Positions 6,730-9,664 of a stretch of DNA of 9,664 nt are shown in pieces (the first letter of the stretch is position 1; the number at the start of each line of letters is the position of its first letter). The DNA is from an uncultured Lachnospiraceae bacterium (GTDB lineage Bacteria; Bacillota; Clostridia; Lachnospirales; Lachnospiraceae). The position numbers were made by a program, and so were the translations under genes. The notes beneath the pieces are model-generated. The model did not search any database. It had not been told where the DNA came from and saw nothing but the letters and a program-made list of their open reading frames with translations. Location: assembly GCA_910584115.1 (NCBI GenBank), contig CAJTYN010000005.1, positions 31,741 to 41,404 of the forward strand. The letters run 5' to 3'.

Positions 6730-6773
6730 GTTCTCATCCTTCTCAAACACGGATCGAACGCGGATCCTCTCAT
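6726..6773 (-). other. 15-codon open frame bridging YjfB-like gene and M15 peptidase, possible coupling peptide
   Basis: On the minus strand an ATG (6773-6771) overlaps the TGA of the YjfB-like gene as ATGA. The frame it opens runs MRGSAFDPCLRRMRT and ends at a TGA (6728-6726) that overlaps the M15 start codon, again as ATGA. No ribosome site precedes it, so use would depend on re-initiation. It exactly fills the 40-base gap. This could be translational coupling or chance. Confidence 0.25.
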
Positions 6774-6958
6774 GCGTAGACATCGAGCAGGTGCTCTGTG
6801 GGCGGCTGCATGGCCGCGTCCACGCCGTCTAGGATCACGTTCAGGCTCTCTTCTTGTCCTTCCATCGCTTTTTTCAGCAGGGATATGGATACATCCCTCT
6901 GCACATCAGCCGCGCTCAGCTGCATGCTCGCCGCGGCGATCGACATCGTAAGGTCCAT
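6770..6958 (-). CDS. YjfB-family putative motility protein
   Basis: This is a 62-aa small acidic, soluble protein. The pattern MSIAAASMQLSAADVQRDVSISLLKKAMEGQEES resembles the YjfB_motility family (short proteins beginning with I-A-A-x-S-M and continuing V-x-x-x-V/I-S-x-x-L-L-K-x-A-M). The family name comes from its association with flagellated Firmicutes; its biochemical role is unknown. The start at 6958 is set by AAGGAGGAG 5 bases upstream; an in-frame ATG at 6988 overlaps the previous gene and lacks such a site. It sits 17 bases after the NYN-LOTUS gene, so it is probably translated from the same mRNA. The C-terminal residues PTEHLLDVYA are not recognised. Confidence 0.75.
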   Translation of the reverse strand: MDLTMSIAAASMQLSAADVQRDVSISLLKKAMEGQEESLNVILDGVDAAMQPPTEHLLDVYA

Positions 6959-6975
6959 CTTCTCTCCTCCTTGAT

Positions 6976-7956
6976 CTATCTGCTGCATTTCCTGGCCATC
7001 TTCTGCCGCTGATCCGTCTCGTAGACTTCAACTCCGTCTATGCTCTGCACGAATTTGGAGAGCTGGGAATAGCCGTATTGTTTGACCCGGAAATCTTTGA
7101 ATCTGCTGTGGAGTTCATTGCTGAGCTGGTTCATGCCGATGCCTTTCTTGCCATGCTTGCCCACCTCAGTCTTGATATATTTGATGATCTCTCCTTTAGT
7201 CTTATCGTCACTTTTGACTGATAAGATAATAGTGTTCTCCACCCTTTTTAAGTCAAAGATGCCATAGTCCTCCAAAAAGCGTGACAGGGAACTGTACCCG
7301 AAGTTGCGTACGTCGAAATCCGGATATTTATTGAGCAGACGGTTGCCGATCTCTCCTAAGCTCAGTTCTTTTCCTTTGTCCTCGCTGTCGCTGATCATGC
7401 CGATGACCGTACTGATGATCTGGCTGCTCCTATCCGTCCCCGCGCCGTCCTCAGCCCTCTCGTCCTTCTTGCCGGATCCGCCGGCGCCGTCCGGCCCTTC
7501 CTGCATCTCCTCGCCCTTTTCCTCCTCCAGCAGGACTTCCAGGTTGGTGAAGATCGAGCAGGAGCTGCGGAAAGACAGGGGTGTCTTCTCCTCCCCCATG
7601 CCGATCACCGTCATCCCCGACTCCCGCAGGCGGCTGGCCAGCCGGGTAAAATCGCTGTCGCTGGAGACGAGGCAGAACCCGTCCACCTGATGGCCGTAGA
7701 GGATGTCCATGGCGTCGATGATCATAGCGGAGTCCGTTGCGTTCTTCCCCGTGGTGTTGGCAAACTGCTGGATGGGGACGATGGAATGCTCCAGCAGCTT
7801 TCCCTTCCACCGGGACGCCTTGGTGTCCGTCCAGTCGCCGTAGATCCTCTTGTATGTGGTGGTCCCATATTTGCTCAGCTCGTCCAGGATGACGGAAATA
7901 TATTTCGCTGAAACGTTGTCGGAATCGATCAGTAATGCAAATCTCTTATCTGTCAT
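6976..7956 (-). CDS. NYN-domain (PIN-like) protein with two LOTUS/OST-HTH domains, putative RNA-binding nuclease
   Basis: This is a 326-aa cytoplasmic protein. Residues about 5-142 are a NYN (LabA/DUF88) PIN-like nuclease fold: LLIDSDN with D11 and D13, NATDSAMIIDAMD with D75, and LVSSDSDF with D100 and D102, the expected metal-binding acidic set. A charged, glycine-rich linker (143-178) leads to two LOTUS/OST-HTH domains, at about 178-248 (LSLGEIGNRLLNKYPDFDVRNFGYSSLSRFL) and 255-314 (IGMNQLSNELHSRFKDFRVKQYGYSQLSKFV). Each contains the family's F-x-x-x-x-x-G-Y-S-x-L-x-x-F core. LOTUS domains bind RNA (including G-quadruplex RNA) in known cases, and the NYN-LOTUS layout recalls the eukaryotic MARF1 nuclease; in bacteria its targets are unknown. 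GGGAGAGG precedes the ATG, and a good promoter lies 30 bases upstream. It heads a five-gene minus-strand run. Catalysis is inferred, not shown. Confidence 0.92.
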   Translation of the reverse strand: MTDKRFALLIDSDNVSAKYISVILDELSKYGTTTYKRIYGDWTDTKASRWKGKLLEHSIVPIQQFANTTGKNATDSAMIIDAMDILYGHQVDGFCLVSSDSDFTRLASRLRESGMTVIGMGEEKTPLSFRSSCSIFTNLEVLLEEEKGEEMQEGPDGAGGSGKKDERAEDGAGTDRSSQIISTVIGMISDSEDKGKELSLGEIGNRLLNKYPDFDVRNFGYSSLSRFLEDYGIFDLKRVENTIILSVKSDDKTKGEIIKYIKTEVGKHGKKGIGMNQLSNELHSRFKDFRVKQYGYSQLSKFVQSIDGVEVYETDQRQKMARKCSR

Positions 7957-7986
7957 ATACCTCTCCCTGTGCCAGATTTTACCTTT

Positions 7987-8015
7987 ATCATACCATTAAA
8001 TCCCAGGATCGGCAA
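7987..8015 (-). promoter_or_regulatory. Promoter of the NYN-LOTUS gene cluster
   Basis: On the minus strand, -35 TTGCCG (8015-8010) and -10 TATGAT (7992-7987) are separated by exactly 17 bases. TGG directly before the -10 gives an extended -10. Transcription would begin around 7980, about 25 bases before the NYN start codon. It is the only convincing minus-strand promoter seen for the five-gene run. Confidence 0.7.
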
Positions 8016-8047
8016 ACTGGAATTTATTTTTTTCATTCTTTTTGCGC

Positions 8048-8067
8048 CGGACATACATGATCGGACA
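8048..8067. repeat. Direct repeat CGGACA in the divergent spacer before the ZIP transporter
   Basis: CGGACA occurs at 8048-8053 and 8062-8067, 14 bases apart, in the 165-base spacer between the NYN gene and the divergent metal transporter. It could be a regulator site, but it is short and matches no metal-regulator box I recognise. No strong plus-strand promoter is evident here; the best -10-like hexamer is TAAAAT (8089-8094) with a poor -35. Confidence 0.25.
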
Positions 8068-8121
8068 ATAAGGGCCATATCCTAACAATAAAATATCTGT
8101 TCCAACACAAAGGAGGATCCC

Positions 8122-8913
8122 ATGAAGACTTTACTATGGGCTGCCGGCGGGACCGGCTTTACATTTGCGATGACGACTCTCGGGTCTGCCGTGGTCTTTT
8201 TTTTCCGCGATCAGATGCGCATGGGGATACAGAAGATTTTTCTCGGGTTTGCCGCCGGTGTCATGATCGCCGCGTCCATCTGGAGCCTGCTGATCCCCGC
8301 CATAGAGGAAGCCGTCTCCATGGATATGATCGGATGGGTGCCTGCTGCCGGCGGCTTTATCCTGGGGATCGCTTTTTTGATGGGGCTTGATTCTCTCCTC
8401 CCCCACCTGCATCCAAATTCCGGACAGAAGGAAGGCATGTCCGCCTCGTGGCGGAGGACTTCCCTGCTGGTCCTGGCGGTGACGCTCCACAATATCCCGG
8501 AGGGGATGGCCGTGGGCCTCTCTTTCGCGCTGGCCGCGCAGCACACCGGCAACCCGGCGCTCTACGCCGCGGCCATGGCCCTGGCGATCGGGATCGGCAT
8601 ACAGAATTTCCCGGAAGGGGCCGCGATCTCCCTGCCCCTGCGCCAGGAAGGTTTATCCACCCGGCGCGCATTTGCCGTCGGGAGCCTGACCGGGATCGTG
8701 GAACCCATCTTCGGGATCCTCACCGTGCTGGCCGCCGGAGGCATACAGCCGCTGATGCCCTGGCTCCTCTCTTTTGCCGCCGGGGCCATGATGTACGTGG
8801 TGGTGGAAGAACTGATCCCGGAGGCTCACTTAGGCGAGCACTCCAATGTGGGTACGCTGGGCGTGATGAGCGGATTTCTGATCATGATGATCCTGGATGT
8901 GGCACTGGGGTAG
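8122..8913 (+). CDS. zupT: ZIP-family divalent metal transporter, ZupT-like
   Basis: This is a 263-aa inner-membrane protein with about eight membrane segments, which brings zinc and possibly other divalent metals (iron, manganese) into the cytoplasm in known ZupT proteins. The diagnostic metal-site motifs are HNIPEGMAVG (123-132, in membrane segment 4: H123, N124, E127) and QNFPEGAAIS (161-170, segment 5: N162, E165). VEELIPEAH (228-236) also fits the family. A short polar loop (about 94-112, with HLHPNS) replaces the longer histidine-rich loop of eukaryotic ZIPs. Length is normal for the family. AGGAGG at 8111-8116 sets the start. It is divergent from the NYN-LOTUS gene and stands alone, without a terminator that I can recognise downstream. 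Metal specificity cannot be read from the sequence. Confidence 0.93.
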   Translation: MKTLLWAAGGTGFTFAMTTLGSAVVFFFRDQMRMGIQKIFLGFAAGVMIAASIWSLLIPAIEEAVSMDMIGWVPAAGGFILGIAFLMGLDSLLPHLHPNSGQKEGMSASWRRTSLLVLAVTLHNIPEGMAVGLSFALAAQHTGNPALYAAAMALAIGIGIQNFPEGAAISLPLRQEGLSTRRAFAVGSLTGIVEPIFGILTVLAAGGIQPLMPWLLSFAAGAMMYVVVEELIPEAHLGEHSNVGTLGVMSGFLIMMILDVALG

Positions 8914-8957
8914 GATCTGCCTGATAAAATCAATGCAAGGCACTTATGTAAAGTCCA

Positions 8958-8996
8958 CTTTCATACGATATCTATATATGGAAGTATTTATGAAAG
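8958..8996. repeat. 8-bp perfect inverted repeat in the leader of the last gene
   Basis: CTTTCATA (8958-8965) and TATGAAAG (8989-8996) are perfect inverted arms around 23 A/T-rich bases that include TATATAT. The right arm ends 10 bases before the AGGAGG ribosome site at 9007. It could be an operator pair flanking a promoter, or a leader stem-loop that affects translation; there is no U-run for termination. Confidence 0.45.
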
Positions 8997-9020
8997 ATCG
9001 TTTGAGAGGAGGATCACTGA

Positions 9021-9659
9021 ATGTCTATTGAAGCTTTAACTGGTAATTTTACCGCAAATCCCGTGTATGGAACGACACCTCCGTCAAAAGTAGAGGCTGC
9101 CGTAGAAGCCCTGCAGGGCGAAGAGGCTAAGAAGAGCCAATCCACAGATACCATCGATATCAGTGAGGAAGGCCGGAAACAGGCGTCTAAGAATAAAGGA
9201 CTGAGCGCCGACGAGCTGAAAGCCATCCACGAACAGCAGATGGCTTCATTCAACAACATGCTGGCAAACATGCTCAATTCCCAGGTGGGCATGAACAACA
9301 TCGTAAAAGGTTCCCAGATCGAGATCACCAAGGACCTGTTTTCCAAACTGAACATCACACCGGCGGATTCCGCCAGAGCCGCAGAGGCGATCTCCGAGGA
9401 CGGAGAATGGGGCGTAAATGCCGTTGCGACTAGGATCATGGATATGGCCGTCGCTCTCTCCGGCGGGGACACGGAGAAATTATCCGTGCTGCGTGACGCC
9501 GTGGAAAAAGGGTTCGCCGCCGCTGAAAAACAGTGGGGCGGAAAACTCCCCTCCATCAGCGGGGACACACATAACGAGATCAACAACCGCTTTGACTACT
9601 GGGAGAAATATGGTACATTGGACGGTTACACCATGGGGAAGGCCGACAGCGAAGACTGA
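9021..9659 (+). CDS. Hypothetical alanine-rich soluble protein, possibly flagellum-associated
   Basis: This 212-aa protein has no signal peptide or membrane segment. The N-terminal 60 residues are low-complexity and polar, ending in DTIDISEEGRKQASK, a motif that I associate with hypothetical proteins in flagellar and motility neighbourhoods of Clostridia. The middle (about 62-118) is helical and methionine/asparagine-rich (MASFNNMLANMLNSQVGMNN). The C-terminal part (about 128-200) has ATRIMDMAVALSGGD, LRDAVEKGFAAAEKQWGG and LPSISGDTHNEINNRFDYW, which recalls the region shared by DUF5610-like proteins. No enzymatic motif is visible. AGGAGG (9007-9012) with an 8-base spacer fixes the start, and the gene is complete, ending 5 bases before the window edge. 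An exported or flagellum-linked role is inference by resemblance only. Confidence 0.7.
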   Translation: MSIEALTGNFTANPVYGTTPPSKVEAAVEALQGEEAKKSQSTDTIDISEEGRKQASKNKGLSADELKAIHEQQMASFNNMLANMLNSQVGMNNIVKGSQIEITKDLFSKLNITPADSARAAEAISEDGEWGVNAVATRIMDMAVALSGGDTEKLSVLRDAVEKGFAAAEKQWGGKLPSISGDTHNEINNRFDYWEKYGTLDGYTMGKADSED

Positions 9660-9664
9660 TAGGA

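Noticed and set aside
6730..6783. Longer start for the M15 peptidase at 6783
   Set aside because: It would overlap the YjfB-like gene and put 18 charged residues before an otherwise standard signal peptide; the ATG at 6729 has AAGGA upstream.
5764..6951. Long plus-strand open frame (395 codons) opposite the M15 peptidase, YjfB-like gene and part of the epimerase
   Set aside because: Its translation is rich in Pro, Arg and Asp with no recognisable domain or ribosome site, and it is antisense to genes with clear motifs. It is explained by codon bias of the real genes.
8918..8942. Possible terminator after the ZIP transporter (TGCC...GGCA with an inner TGAT/ATCA)
   Set aside because: Only four-pair stems with an uneven bulge and no following U-run.
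8947..8971. Possible sigma-28 (flagellar) promoter: TAAAGTCC followed by TACGATAT before the last gene
   Set aside because: Both halves resemble the sigma-28 elements, but the gap after TAAA is 11 bases instead of about 15, so I did not annotate it. Start-site mapping would settle it.
1..9664. CRISPR array, transposase, integrase, toxin-antitoxin or phage defence genes
   Set aside because: No repeat-spacer pattern, terminal inverted repeats or matching protein motifs were seen on either strand. The NYN-LOTUS protein has no partner that would make a defence system likely.

Overview
The window looks like chromosomal DNA from a moderately GC-rich Firmicute, most likely a motile Clostridia/Lachnospiraceae-type gut anaerobe. 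This is inference. It rests on strong AGGAGG-type ribosome binding sites before almost every gene, sigma-A-like promoters, a YjfB-family protein, a YczE-family membrane protein, an AraC-regulated cytoplasmic GH36 alpha-galactosidase, and a flagellum-neighbourhood type of small alanine-rich protein at the right edge. No rRNA, tRNA, CRISPR array, transposase or phage gene is visible. Coding density is high, and no gene-free stretch exceeds about 185 bases.

Region 1 (1-4403) is a galactoside block. At the left edge, on the minus strand, is the N-terminal third of a zinc alcohol dehydrogenase that closely resembles galactitol-1-phosphate 5-dehydrogenase (GatD). It is divergent from an AraC-family regulator (527-1402) across a 182-base spacer. 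The spacer holds two well-formed promoters and a 13-bp palindrome between them. The regulator is followed on the plus strand by a cytoplasmic alpha-galactosidase (1506-3737) and, 15 bases on, by a YczE-like membrane protein. This reads as a regulated unit that hydrolyses melibiose/raffinose-type sugars; no sugar importer lies in the window.

Region 2 (4421-7956) is a run of five minus-strand genes. In transcription order they are: a NYN-domain protein with two LOTUS/OST-HTH domains, a 62-aa YjfB-family protein, a secreted FN3 + M15 peptidase, an AlsE/Rpe-like sugar-phosphate 3-epimerase, and an IspD/TarI-like cytidylyltransferase with departures at conserved active-site positions. Gaps are 17, 40, 73 and 16 bases. 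One clear promoter (TTGCCG-17-TATGAT with a TGn extension) precedes the first gene. A strong 14-bp hairpin sits in the 73-base gap before the epimerase, so the run may be one transcription unit with an internal attenuation or processing point, or two units.

Region 3 (8122-9659), on the plus strand, holds a ZIP-family metal transporter (ZupT-like) and an alanine-rich soluble protein of unknown function. The leader of the latter contains an 8-bp perfect inverted repeat.

The most interesting parts are the linkage of a putative RNA-targeting NYN-LOTUS protein with a motility-associated small protein and a wall peptidase, and the epimerase/cytidylyltransferase pair, which may make a CDP-activated sugar phosphate derivative not identifiable from sequence alone. 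No obviously new defence or mobile system was found.
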